Assembly: GCA_037367355.1 (NCBI GenBank)
Contig: CM074703.1
Span: 620,001-684,000 of the forward strand
Length of the DNA stretch: 64,000 bases
Origin: Neoscytalidium dimidiatum
Lineage: Eukaryota; Ascomycota; Dothideomycetes; Botryosphaeriales; Botryosphaeriaceae
Reading direction: 5' to 3'
Position numbers and translations under genes: made by a program. The notes under the pieces are model-generated. The model did not search any database. It was given only the letters and a program-made list of their open reading frames with translations, and was not told where the DNA came from. This document shows, piece after piece, positions 1 to 10,780 of this stretch. Numbering within the stretch: position 1 is the first letter of the stretch; the number at the start of each line of letters is the position of its first letter.

Positions 1-123
1 CAGATAGTTCTCCCACTTCACAAATGCCTTGACCGGGTCCAAGCCGTCGTTGTAGTCCTCAAGGGCAGAGATGACGAGAGGGAGTACGGCCAAAACTAGG
101 CCTGCAAGCTCAACACCGCTCAT
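1..123 (-). CDS. Fungal N-terminal-domain protein, 5' part only
   Basis: Reading down from an ATG at 123, an open frame runs off the left edge of the window and encodes about 41 residues. It starts MSGVELAGLVLAVLPLVISA and continues with an acidic ALEDYNDG stretch. This hydrophobic opening followed by 'LED/EHY..GL.P' is the stereotyped start of a very large family of fungal proteins with a helical N-terminal domain, many of unknown function and some resembling heterokaryon-incompatibility or NLR-like proteins. Only the first exon portion is visible, so the effector part and the length are unknown. The gene is divergent from the large gene starting at 609, with 485 bp between the two start codons. 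Family membership is inferred from the opening motif alone. Confidence 0.7.
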   Translation of the reverse strand, partial: MSGVELAGLVLAVLPLVISALEDYNDGLDPVKAFVKWENYL

Positions 124-608
124 CTCGAGGAAGAGAGCGAGAGAATATGGGCGGAAGTAATTCAATCAGCGGCCGCGACACCTGAGACTGGGAAAGCTGG
201 GAGGCATAGAATGCCGAAATTCTGTTCTTGCCCCCACGATAACAGAGGGGCGCTCCACAATGGCGGTCAGTGCGGGACGGCTGCTTCTGGCCGGTTCATA
301 GCTCCAAGGCAACAAATTCAGGAGTGGGCATAATTGTGAAGATGTTGAAGAGGGATAATTGATCGCAGATTCGAGAGCTGATGTTGGCAGGCTTAGAAAT
401 GGCAGTGCTCAGCTGCAGATGAGAGCCAAGGCATGTCAGCGCTTACCCTTTTCGGGAGTGGGGCAGCGAAGATCGTGCCACACTACCAACCACTCCACAC
501 GCCAGCCTGCGACACCCCTACGCATCTCCAGCCTCACAGCACGAATATCAACCGCAAAGCAGCTCGTCTGCCAGATATGGCTTTTATACTCGCAGGGAGC
601 TAACAGCA
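124..608. promoter_or_regulatory. Divergent intergenic region
   Basis: This 485 bp gap separates two genes that start outward in opposite directions, so it should hold both promoters. Short open frames cross it but none has protein-like composition. I saw no clear TATA box. Confidence 0.4.
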
Positions 609-3600
609 ATGACCGCCATCAGGAATGCAGCGACTGCTTGTACTCGCAGCTTTCGAGTTCTTGCAGCTGCTTTAGAAGGCGGCGACGCTGAATATCGGAG
701 TCTCATCGACCCTGCTGCTCTCGAAGACGAATTCGGCCGTTTTCGTGTCTGGGCCGGGAATCTTGGTGCTCAGCAAAAAGGCCACAGCTCGCTTGACTAT
801 CGCCTACGCGACAGCCCGCTGCTACAATCGAATGTCCTGAAGCTCTTGCAAGAACTTGCTGTTAATCTCGACGAGGCTCGCGCAGTTGTAGCTGGCGCCA
901 GGCTGCCTTATGAGCAACAAGCAGCTCGCGGTGATTTCAGTGACGACAGCGCCTCGGAAGACTCTGAAGAGGATGAAGACATCAGCGAAGAGGAGCAGCC
1001 GAAGTATAAGCTCCAACAGAGGCTATTTGAGATCATCGATATCGTCAACCATCTCTATCGGCTATCTATCAGGATCCGCAGTCCTACCGTGAGGACGCGG
1101 GCTCTCAAGGCCGCAGCTTATCGGCAAATCGATCCTGAGACTGGGGTTGATATCTTTAGTCAATATGCTGAATACGACAAGAGATATATGGAGGATTCTC
1201 TTTCACAGCTCAGGGCCGGACGCAAAGCTGATGACCTCGGGTATCTTGTCGACCGGCTGAGCAGGGCCATCACGCGAAGACGCCAACAGTTTAAGTATTG
1301 GAAAAAGCATCGAGACAAGCTCTCAAATCTGGCGGGAACCGAGATGTCGAATCTCCATGTCGCTGATGATGACAAACTCCCTAAAAAAGAGGCAGCTGTG
1401 GGTGTTACGGACGATTGTTTACGGACCTCCGAGCTCGCTAAGATCAATTTGAGAGCTCCACCAAGTGAGAGTAATCCAAGAACTCTGCTGTCCGGTACTG
1501 AGGCCACCACGCATCATCGGACTCTGGATGACGCGGTTGACAGCCAGTCTGTCACGTCAATTGCCACCACAGCCAAGGATATCGAGGGTCACGGCGTTGA
1601 TCTCCCGCCTCCACCGCACTCTGCAGACGGAGAAAGAGATTTCGAATGCCCGTATTGCTTTGTTATCTGCCCAGCTCGCCATAGTCGAATGCGGGCTTGG
1701 AAGTAAGATGCAGCGTTGACTTGAAAAGAGCGCCTCCGTTAACCGCATCACAGGACACACCTCCTGCAAGATCTACAACCCTACGTTTGTACCTACAGGG
1801 ACTGCAACGATTCTGACCAGATGTTCCGGAGCCGCCGCGAATGGTTAGAACACGAAAGTTCCGCCCACAGAAAAGTCTGGCGATGCCCCAGCCATCCCGC
1901 TGCAGTATATTCGTCTCCGGAAGGCATGAGAAGCCACTTAGAAGATAATCACAATGACGATCTCTCCGAGGTGCAGAAGCAGCAAGTGATCAGTCTGGCG
2001 GAGATTTCAACCAACGATCTACGGGAGCACTGTCCAATCTGCCTGGTCCATGCCAATGACAATGGGGTCGACGGCAACTTGCACAACCACATCGCCAATC
2101 ATTTAGAAAGGCTTGCGTCTTTTGCACTTCCCAAGTTCGCGGGCACAAATGAAGGAAAGAGCGTGGCCAGCATGGATGTGTCTGATGGGAAAAGAAGCGA
2201 TTCGGAGCATTCTCAGTTGAGGAGCTTACAGTGGTCTGTGGACACACCAACAAACGACGACACTACAACTACGAAGCTCATCGGCGGGATGATGGCAGAT
2301 GAACTTACAGATCATCTACTTGAACTACTCGAACACGGTAGACTCCCTCGGTGGGATTATTCAGATTCGGACTGGCACAGAGTGAGGCCGTATCTTAACT
2401 CACACTTTCCGAATGAAGTGGTCTCGCGATTGATCCCCTTCTTAGACAAGATCTTCCACGAAGCTGGGGACAATCGGATTATGTCTGAGACAATCAGAAT
2501 GTACATCCACAGACTGGCGTCCGAGCAAGAAACTTGGGATCGTGGAACATCTAGACTGTCTTTAGATGCTGTCAAGTCAGTGCCCGACGCGAGTAAGGAG
2601 AAAATGGTACGCTTTCTGGAGGATACGGAGCAAGCCGACGTCGAAGATGAAAATCCAATTACCAGCATGAATGAGGTGCCTGAAAAGCCCACAAACGCTT
2701 TCGAAATACATACGAGCGAGGTACTGCAGGAAGCTCACGAAAGGAACTCCCCCACGGATGACACTACAAAGCCTGATGAGCCATGCATAGTGCGTGTATA
2801 CAACCTTCCGAGCTCTCCAGAAGAAAAGGAAGCATTTGCTCAATCATTCTCTGCTTTGGGATCAGATCTCCATCTTGGCCCCGCTTTCGAGTCTCGTGGA
2901 TATGCGACCTTCAAAAGTCAAATGGAAGCAGAAGGCGCTTTAACGGCCTTCGATAAATCCAAATTTCCAGACGTCATATTTAGCTTAGATAAGGACGATG
3001 AAGGACATGGAAACGGAATTGTACCAATAATTGAGTTCGATGTGAAGAGATTCTTAGATACGTTAATCAGGTAAGCTATCCACCATATCTTCGGAGGAGC
3101 GCACATTAACCCCTTCCGCAGAGTCCTCGGCGAACCAGGAAGTGGACAGTTCATTGCATGGGCCGAAGATGGTAAGACTTTCTCTATTCAGGATGAAGAA
3201 AGGTTCATCAGGGAGATCCTACCAGTGTTCGAGCTCGACGCATTCCCTCAATTCCAAGACCGTCTGATAGCCTGCGGATTCCGTCAACAAATCGGACAAC
3301 AATTTAAGACGGACGCAGGTGGGCTGAATCGTACCAGCATTTGGTCGCACAAACACTTCGAGCGCGATCGGCAAGGGGCCCACGGTCGCATACCGTTTTT
3401 TGTGAAACTGCAGAAACTATTCAGCAGAACTAAAGGGCGTCCGCTCGTCAGCCAGCTCGACAAGGTAGACACAACTATCAACATGAGTGGTTTCTCTGGG
3501 TTCTCCAAGAAACCAAGATCAGCATTTGCTCTCATGGCTGGCTCCGACATCCCAAGTATCCTCGATTTATATCGTAGTGGATGGCTGGAAACTCCTACCT

Positions 3601-5852
3601 CTGCTGCAGCAGATGCTTATTCGCTATTGCCGAGGGAAGATATCAACCAGAAGATTTCGATATTGCAGCACGACATCACCATGCTTAATGTGGATGCCAT
3701 CGTCAATGCGACCGGGTCGACTTTGGACGCCGGTCTTTCGGACTCAATTAGTTACTGGATACACCAAGCTGCTGGACCTGGCCTTCTACGTGAGTGCACA
3801 AGCCTTGGATTCTGCGAGATGGGACAAGCAGTGGTCACAGATGCGTACGACTTGCCTTGTCGAAAGATAATTCATACCGTGCGGCCACACTACTTTGAGG
3901 TTTCTGGAACCTCTGGCCAAGGAGACCTTTTGGCGAGCTGTTACCGGAGCTGTCTGAGGCTTGCAGTCGAGAAGAGACTGAAAACCATTGCATTTCCATG
4001 CCTCAGTGCCGGTGGGTTTGGCTATCCCACTCGCGAAGCCGCAGAGATTGCCCTAAAAACCACGCGCGAATTTATGGACTCGAGCGAGGGAGATCGCCTG
4101 AAAAAGATCGTGTTCTGCGTCTACAAGAACAGAGATCACCAAATCTATAGGGCACTCGTTCCACTATTTTTCCCTCCCAATAAGATCGATCTCGCATTTT
4201 ACGGCGAACAAGAGGTCCGCAAGGAGACCCCAAACTTTGTTGAAGACGACAGTCTTGATGACACACTAGAGAAAGACCAGGAGGACGTTTTTGACATGGA
4301 GCTAGATGCAGCAGGCCATAGTCGAGCAACGAGGTTGAATGAATCGGCGGAAAGCCTGAGCCGACTTACCGACGGACCTTCTCTTTGGGCATGCTGCAAG
4401 TGCCGAGCTAGACCCATGGAGACTCCGAACTGTCTCATATGCTATCACCAACTGTGCGACTCCTGCGAGGGGGAAAGTTCTGATGCCAAACCACAGTATC
4501 TGTCCTCTCCCCCACACCTGTTCCTTGTCTACCTCCGCCCTTCTGCCAACGTGTTGGATGACACCCAGCAAAGCGATTTTGCTTCCATCGATCAGCAGGG
4601 CTTGAGTGATGAAGACCACACTAGGGGGTCCGTGAGGTCTCGAGCAAACAGCCCTACGCGAAACTACCGTTCCACCTTCGTTAAGGCCCACCGTAAACAT
4701 CTGTCTCTAGATACCCTATTTTACTACGGCCTTCCCTTCCAGTTCGACAGCGTGAGTTAACATATCAAATTGATTCACTCTTCTATTACTGATGGCTCGT
4801 AGCATGATCAGGATTACGTGATAATCACGCGGGAACTCAACGAAGAGCAGACAGATATTCTCTTCCGACACTCTCGTCGCCACAGGAGGAACCTGCCTTC
4901 CCTAATCCGTATAAGGACGCATCCAAGTCCGAGGGACAGCGCCGCATCAATCCGCATTGGCTCCGACCCATCATTCAACAACCAATACCGGCCAGCTGGA
5001 GCTCCATTTTTTGTCCCCGAGCCCTTCGTCACTGCAGACCACTGTGGTTTCTACATCGAAGCCGGCCGGCAATGGATGCTCAACGTCAACCAAGGCTCCG
5101 GTAGCACATTCCTCAACGGCCGCCGCCTCGTGCGTCTCCCCGCAGTGGAAGAAGTCACTGCAGAGGATGAAGAGACCGGCACTCCCGCGCTCCCATCCCA
5201 CAACCACCGCGGCTACTTCGTCAAAAGCGGCGACATCCTCGGCCTAGGCGAGAACAACAACGGACGCCCGGCCCACCTCTTCCGCGTCGAGCTCGACAGC
5301 GTCGGTGCCACCGAAGACGACCTGTGGGAGGAAGCCGAGGCGCGAGCCTCCCGCTACGGCTTTCCGACCATCGGCCTCGATGAAGATGACGACAGCGATA
5401 ACAACGACGGTGGCAACGAGGGCCACGACGACCGCTCCTCACGCGCGGGTGACACGACCGACGCGGAGACCGACATCGACCCGGACATCGCGTCCGGCTT
5501 CAGGATCGTCCCCGCGCCGACCGAAGAGAACACCGTCGCGTCCCACATCCCTGAACAGGCACGGGGCGCGAGCCGCTGGACGCGCATCGACCGCCGCATC
5601 GTTAACCCGGCCGTGCTGAAGGAGGCGGGGCTGTTTTTTGAGAACCGCGTCAGGTACTTGCTGGTTTTCAGGGAACTGTCGGCGGGAGAGGTGGCGCGGT
5701 TGGCGCAGCGGACGAAGGAGAGCAGGGAGGTGAAGATGGCGACGGAGTTTACGCGGAAGGAGAGGAGGAGGAAGGAAAGGAGGGTTAGGGAGCAGGTCAA
5801 GGTGGCGAGGGAGAGGAAAAAGGGGGCCATGGAGAGAGAAGGTGGTGGGTAG
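609..5852 (+). CDS. Multidomain zinc-finger / HSF-like / macro / FHA-like protein
   Basis: Four exons: 609-1702, 1754-3070, 3122-4751 and 4812-5852 (GT-AG introns of 51, 51 and 60 bp). They join in frame into 1,693 residues. Residues 1-330 resemble the N-terminus of fungal C2H2 'acuF-like' proteins. Residues 344-440 carry C2H2-like fingers (FECPYCFVICPAR, then REWLEHE and a WRCP..H.A motif). Residues about 708-785 look RRM-like (VRVYNLP and SRGYATF resemble RNP2 and RNP1). Residues about 795-910 resemble an HSF DNA-binding domain (FLDTLIRVL, FIAWAEDGKTFSI, EILPVF, DRLIACGFRQQ). Residues about 981-1150 form a macro (ADP-ribose-binding) domain (VDAIVNAT, WIHQAAGPGL, IHTV, IAFPCLSAGGFGYP). Residues 1226-1255 hold a CCKC..C..C..C..C zinc motif. 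Residues about 1393-1507 look FHA-like (GSTFLNGRRL, SGDILGLGE). The tail is basic and coiled-coil-like. Function is unknown; a nuclear ADP-ribose/phospho-reader role is inference. The exon joins are well supported; some domain names (RRM, FHA) are tentative. Confidence 0.8.
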
Positions 5853-6238
5853 GCAACGTAGAGCGCGGATTGGGAAGCTTGGATTCCGCTGAGTTGGGGA
5901 CCTCGATACGTGGCCCGCATTGTCTGGTACCAAGGAAACCCAGGAAGCTGTCTGCCGCTTGATGCGAGCTCAGATTAGATCAATCCCTTGTCTTATGGCC
6001 ATGCTTTTTCCGCACTGTGTTCACACATGTGTGCTCCACATCCGTGTTCACCTCTTCCGTCCATGTTCATGCATTCATGTACGCCTACTGGAGCATGCCA
6101 ACCCGCTCTTCACGAAGCAAACCCGATTGATGTCCATCCGTCACTGCAACGCCATGCCATGATATATACCATCACTTCACATTCCCGACCAGACAATCGA
6201 AGTCTGACCACCCGACCACGAATTGCAGCGCGAGCCGT
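5853..6238. other. Convergent intergenic gap
   Basis: About 390 bp lie between the 3' end of the large plus-strand gene and the 3' end of the minus-strand cysteine-rich gene. Short open frames are present but look like chance. It probably holds both 3' UTRs. Confidence 0.4.
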
Positions 6239-6566
6239 CTAGGTGATCGGGTTAGTCATCGGCGCGGGCAAGAGGCACCAGCACGTGCACTGGCCACCAA
6301 TGCAGATCGAATCCTTGCAAAGGGACGCGTCGGCGTGCATGCTGTAGGCGCACCAGATGCGGCAGTTGAGGTTGCTGTCGGGCTGTCGTTTCGTGCGTTT
6401 GGTTAGTTCCGCGCGCTTTCACTATTCTCATTTCCCTTTTGGGTTGAGCGGGGTGAGGGATGCGGACCTTGCCGCACGCCGGACGGTCGTCTGGAATAGC
6501 GGGAACGGCGACCACGCTGGCGATGAGAGTGACGCAAGAGGTGAGGATGAGGTTGGTGAGCTGCAT
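6239..6566 (-). CDS. Secreted cysteine-rich defensin-like peptide, copy A
   Basis: Two exons on the minus strand, 6468-6566 and 6239-6382, joined in phase 0 across an 85 bp intron, give 80 residues. The start MQLTNLILTSCVTLIASVVA is a classical signal peptide. The second exon carries the cysteine array. Overall spacing is C-x8-C-x3-C-x10-C-x4-C-x4-C-x-C-x-C, with the intron between the first and second cysteines. The C-x3-C plus C-x-C pattern is that of CSalpha-beta (defensin-like) folds; other disulphide-rich effector folds remain possible. Copies B (7130-7472) and C (7956-8278) have the same exon layout and nearly the same spacing. The donor (GTCCGC) is weak, so the exact exon-1 end carries some doubt. 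An antimicrobial or host-interaction role is inference. Confidence 0.75.
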
Positions 6567-7129
6567 GGCTTTAGTGCATTAGTGGATAAGCGAAAGTGAA
6601 TGAGAGGGGAAAGCCTACTGTTGATATACAGTAAAAAGGATGTTGGATGCTGGGGCTTGCAATGCTTTGTGGTCTATGAGATTAAGATAGAGGAAGTTGA
6701 GTGTACATGGCTTGGGAGTTGTGGAGAGCTTAGTGGAGGAGAATTGACGTAGGTGGGTAGGTGGGACTGCACAGGACGCACTTGCCAATCGCTCATCCAG
6801 GACAGTACTTGCACTGCCAAATGCCTCAAATCCCAGCAAGCCCGGCCAGCAAGAAAGAGCACAATGGAAGCACTGCTTGAATGGCCAGTGGAATTGCTCA
6901 GCATTGCCGTTGATGGCTGCACTCTCAATAATCGTGTTTCCGATATCAATTTTCCTTCTTCACAATCAGTAATCCGCCCAATTCCTCCAAGTATGCCTTC
7001 TCGTAGTTAAGGCGAACCCACTACGTTCATCTATCAATGCAACTCCATCCACTTCATATCTCTCAGTCTCCAAGATATCGAAAGCTGCACAAGTGATCCC
7101 CCGATGTCCAGGCCTGCAACGCGAGCCGC
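6567..7129. promoter_or_regulatory. Upstream region of peptide copy A
   Basis: This 563 bp gap should contain the promoter of copy A (minus strand) and the 3' UTR of copy B. I see no open frame with protein-like content and no clear TATA box, apart from a TATATC-like stretch about 60 bp upstream of the copy A start. Confidence 0.3.
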
Positions 7130-7472
7130 TCACGGAGGCAGGGTCAGAGCTCCCTTGCACCAGCAGCTGCAGTTGCCTTTCTTACATGTCGAATCCCCGC
7201 ACTGATCCTCGGGATTCCCGGTCCTTTTGGAGCAGTAGGCAACGCAATGCTTGTCGTTCTCACACTCTTTGTTGTTGTTGGGCTGTTGTTCGTTCGTTCA
7301 TCGGGATCGGATTCTTCCTTCGCCCCTTTCAATTCTTGGGAGGTGAGCTGAGGTGGGGTAAACTTACCTGGCCGTAGGCGGAGCCGGTTTCGGCTTGGTC
7401 TGAGCCGGTTGGGGTGGCTCCGACGATGAAGGCAAGGCCCAGGACCAGAGCGAGGAGGGTGATAAGCTGCAT
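7130..7472 (-). CDS. Secreted cysteine-rich defensin-like peptide, copy B
   Basis: Exons 7368-7472 and 7130-7264 on the minus strand join in phase 0 and give 79 residues. The intron has a perfect GTAAGT donor and an AG acceptor after a CAACAACAA tract. The signal peptide starts MQLITLLALVLGLAFIVGA. Cysteine spacing is C-x5-C-x3-C-x10-C-x4-C-x4-C-x-C-x-C, matching copies A and C from the second cysteine on. The second exon has the motifs HCVAYC, CGDSTC and CSCWC. Unlike A and C, its first cysteine falls in exon 2. Likely an extracellular, disulphide-stabilised peptide of the CSalpha-beta/defensin-like type; activity is not shown by the sequence. Confidence 0.8.
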
Positions 7473-7955
7473 GGTATCCTACAGAATCAACGGGCAAGCC
7501 TTTGGGTATGTTCATGATGTGCGCTTACTAATGATAAGAAGTAAGCTTGTACTCTAAAAGGTTCGGGCTTGTAGAGGTAAAGGCGTGTTTGAGGTGCTAA
7601 CGTAGGTTGCAGTCAATGAGTCGGAGGTTGAGGAGGATTTGATAAGATAGCATATTTGATCATAGCTATGTTTTGTAGATGAGTGGAGCTTTGAAGTAGA
7701 CGCACTTGTCATTCAATGGAAGAGGAAAGAGTTGGTCACTGTATACGGCGGTCTTGTTTCAGAAGGCACCGTGTTTCTTGAAGAGCAAGAGTCCGTACTA
7801 TAGGAGTTTGCTTGATATACACCCGTCAAGCACACCTTCCCTTAGCCAGTATGCACCCCCACCACATCCCATGATCATTGAAATGCCGTGTAGCCCATGC
7901 TGTCTTCTTCCCATGAAACCAAAGACCCACTCACTACGAGCTTGTGCCGAGTCGT
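7473..7955. promoter_or_regulatory. Upstream region of peptide copy B
   Basis: This 483 bp gap lies between copies B and C and should hold the copy B promoter. Open frames here are short and low in complexity; I see nothing else. Confidence 0.3.
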
Positions 7956-8278
7956 TCAGGCGGGAGGGGGCAAGTTGCACCAGCAAAAGCACTCGCCGTC
8001 AAGGCAGACCGAGTCTCCGCAGTGGATCTCGAGAGAATGGGTAGCCTTGGCGCAATAGCTGACACAGTGATTATTGGCGTTCTTCTGTTTTTCGTTCATT
8101 TGTCAGCCCACGATGTCTCGTTTCTCAGCCATCGTTTTCAGGAAGGAAGGAGAGATGAACGTACGCCTGAACACGGCTCGTTCGTCATGACGGTATGACT
8201 TTGGGCTGGTACCGGGTTCGGGTGAGCACCGACGATGGGAGTAGCGCTCAGGATGAGGGAAATAAGGATGGGCTGCAT
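7956..8278 (-). CDS. Secreted cysteine-rich defensin-like peptide, copy C
   Basis: Exons 8165-8278 and 7956-8084 on the minus strand join in phase 0 and give 80 residues. The N-terminus MQPILISLILSATPIVGA is a short signal peptide. The donor is GTACGT and the acceptor AACAG. Spacing is C-x8-C-x3-C-x10-C-x4-C-x4-C-x-C-x-C, identical to copy A, with motifs HCVSYC, CGDSVC and CFCWC. The first cysteine (in EPCSG) is at the end of exon 1, as in copy A. Same-strand, same-structure neighbours about 0.5 kb apart indicate tandem duplication followed by divergence. Biological role is unknown; a defensin-like fold is inferred from spacing. Confidence 0.8.
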
Positions 8279-8823
8279 AGCTTTGAGGGTGTCAGTGTGA
8301 GTGCGGACACGGTAGGCGCCCTTACTGTTCGGATATAGAATCTCAGAGGTTTAAGGGTTATATCTGAGAATGGAGCTTCCAATTACTACTGATAGGGTTC
8401 ACAAGCGAAGATGAGGGTTGAAAAGAAATTAAATGAGGCGGAGGGTATGACGAAAGGGGGAGAATATAGGTCAGCGGATAGAGCGGGGAAGGTGCAGACC
8501 GGATGCCGCTTCACGAAATTAGCTGAGGCACAACTTCTCGCAACTACTTCGGTCAGTAAGCACTGAGTGTTGCTATGCGGTAGAGAAGTCGCATTGTCAC
8601 CCGTCCACCCGAATCCATCATGTACGTCTTTCCGAAGCTAAGTCAGCCTGACCGTCCTGAGCCTATTGCATATTCTAGTCTTTTACATCGCCATTCACAC
8701 CGCGTGCTCAGTTACCGACATACCGGATTTTCCGTAAAGAGTCTGCACGCTCAGGCTTGTACGCAAGCGCAACCGCTCAGTAACGGAAGCATGCGCAGAC
8801 GTCACCGAGAACAGAAAGAGTGA
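8279..8823. other. Gap between copy C and a decayed copy
   Basis: These 545 bp hold the likely copy C promoter. Nothing else is recognisable. Confidence 0.3.
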
Positions 8824-9091
8824 TCACAGTTCAGCCCTCAGACCAAAGTGTACAAGATCTAACACGCTGCTTTTTGCCATCGGGCTTTCACACATGCATT
8901 CGCCAGTTTTGTATTTATTCTCCTTTCTTCGATAAGGAGTAGAGGTGAACGCCTATCCTTGCACTTTGTGGTTGGTCATGGCGCTGTGGAAGTCTTTGCT
9001 CTCGGGCCGCCCCAATAGTATTGACAGATGCAGCGCCGGGAAAGGCGGCGTTAATAGTGAGAATGAGGAGTGGGGCCTTGATGAGTTGCAA
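8824..9091 (-). pseudogene. Decayed defensin-like peptide copy (relic)
   Basis: On the minus strand, the frame from 9091 reads LQLIKAPLLILTINAAF, which matches the signal peptides of copies A and B except that the ATG is replaced by TTG. Further down, at 8890-8904, the frame contains GECMC, matching the GQCTC/GECFC end of the family, and closes at TGA 8824-8826. Between them I find no C-x3-C pair in frame, and the frames do not connect without indels. Position, strand and spacing fit a fourth tandem copy lost by start-codon mutation and decay. A chance resemblance is possible because each matched piece is short. Confidence 0.35.
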
Positions 9092-9433
9092 GAATGTGGG
9101 GAAGTATAGCAGTGAGTGAGCCGTGCGCGACGTGAGTAGGGTTTACTATTAGTGCGAAGAGGCTAAGAAGCTGACGTTTCAGGTTTGTGCTAGGTGCTAG
9201 TATGGTCGATGGCCAGTGAGTTGGAAGTTGGGGATGGATCAATGGGGTGGATGGAGAGTGGGGATTGAAGTAGCCACTGAAGCCGCAAGAAACATATTTC
9301 ATGCTTCTCGACGGAAAGGGCAGGTAAAGATGTCATTTTTATGTGACGGCTTCGTTTTGGGAGCCACGGAGGTTCAAATGAAAAGCGTTCGAATCTTTTT
9401 GGTGAGTTGCATGATATCCGGGGATCCATACCG
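9092..9433. other. Intergenic gap
   Basis: About 340 bp lie downstream of the AlkB-like gene. Several open frames cross it on both strands, but none looks like a gene. Confidence 0.3.
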
Positions 9434-10780
9434 TCAATCCCAGACCTGGCGGCAGCTAATATTAATCCTCTTGGCACCCATGTAACCCTTCCACTTGGCG
9501 TACGCTTTTTTGTCCTCCTCGGTAGCCCCAGGTGTGCCCATCGGCCATTTTGCCAGAGGCTCTGGACATGTGCCTGCAATCGTACGAGGCATCGCGTGCC
9601 ATGCCCACCTGGCTTCGCCGGACAGGAGAATACAGTCTCCACTGCGAACCCTGATAGCGACAGTTTTGTCCTCCCTGCGCCTGGGTTTTGTTTGATGGTG
9701 CACACCCTCGCGTTCCTCGGCACTCGTCTCATCCGTATCAGAGTCTTCCTCATCTTTTGCTATGACGAAGATCCCATCACAGCCTAGTGTGAAAGAAGCA
9801 AGAGCACGCTCGCAGAACTCGCTTACGTCGCGGTGCACAGGCATATAATCCTTGCCAGAGTAGACTAAGACGACTCCAGATTCCGGCCGAATGTATGGGA
9901 AGAGCCCCGTCACGAGGCGCGATAAGTCTGAAGGGAATGTTGTCGTAGTTTTGCCGTAGCTGCGAGTTGGCCAATCATACTGAGCGCCTAGGGTCAACCA
10001 CCGAAGTTTGTTTGCAAGGAACTGTGCCATATTTAGAGGCTTGTTATCTGATGCAGAATCCTTCGCTCGTAGTTGTTGGGTGTGGGAAGACTGCGGATAG
10101 CTGAAGAAAGATCGTGGCGGCGGGGGTTCGGCATTTGCGCAGCAGTCCCCTGAGTTCGATGCTGTCCCCTTGGGTTCGCCTAAGCTTTGCTGCCTCGGCG
10201 GTGGATATGGAATCTGATAGTCAGCCTCGAGATTGATTTTGTGCTTCGGGTCGGCTAGATCTCTGTGCATCAATTGGGATGTGAACAGCATCTGCGTCTC
10301 CATTGGCAAGATTCCGGGCACTATTTGAAGGCCTTTAAAGTAATGGCGTTAATCAGCTAGATGGACAGAATAGTTACGTTTGAAAGCCGTAGTAAGACGT
10401 ACCAGGTATCTCGGCGTGCTCGTAGATCACAACATCTTGAAAGTCGTTCCGAGACGAACTTTCGGTCCCTAGGGCGGCTTTATGATACTCATTGCAAGCT
10501 TTCTCTATGATGGATGCTGAAATGCTACTACTAGGCCGCCAGGTTTTCCGCTGTTTCTCGCTCAGCTCGCGGCCGAAATATAAGATGTCAGGGTCCTGCT
10601 CCAGCTCTGCCCGTTTGACTTTGTTGTAGTACAAGTAAGCTTCCTGGATATGTTTCGGAGGCAGAGCGTGCGTATCATGATGATGACGATCATGATGAGA
10701 TTCCTAGAGCTGTCAGTCAAAGCGCTCTCAAAGACCATGCGTGTCTCACATGGCATTACCGCTTCAGATGAAAGCTCCAT
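9434..10780 (-). CDS. abh1: ALKBH1-like Fe(II)/2-oxoglutarate dioxygenase
   Basis: Three exons on the minus strand: 10760-10780, 10403-10703 and 9434-10332, together 406 residues. The first exon encodes only MELSSEA. The body shows the AlkB double-stranded beta-helix signature. HRD (H274, D276) and H353 (in WAWHAM) are the expected iron ligands, and RINISCR at 396-402 fits the R-x-N-x-S/T-x-R 2-oxoglutarate-binding motif. LRWLTLGAQYDWPTRSY before the HxD motif and the 'EIPGLQIVPGILP' join are typical of the ALKBH1 subfamily. Members act on methylated nucleic acid (tRNA, DNA) or have AP-lyase activity; the substrate here cannot be told. An acidic/basic insert (DEEDSDTDE to PRRRED) sits between the two halves of the iron site. 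The intron branch sites CTGAC and TTAAC support the model. Confidence 0.88.

Noticed and set aside
5354..5933. Two overlapping minus-strand frames of 164-188 codons
   Set aside because: Antisense shadows of the last exon of the macro/HSF/FHA gene.
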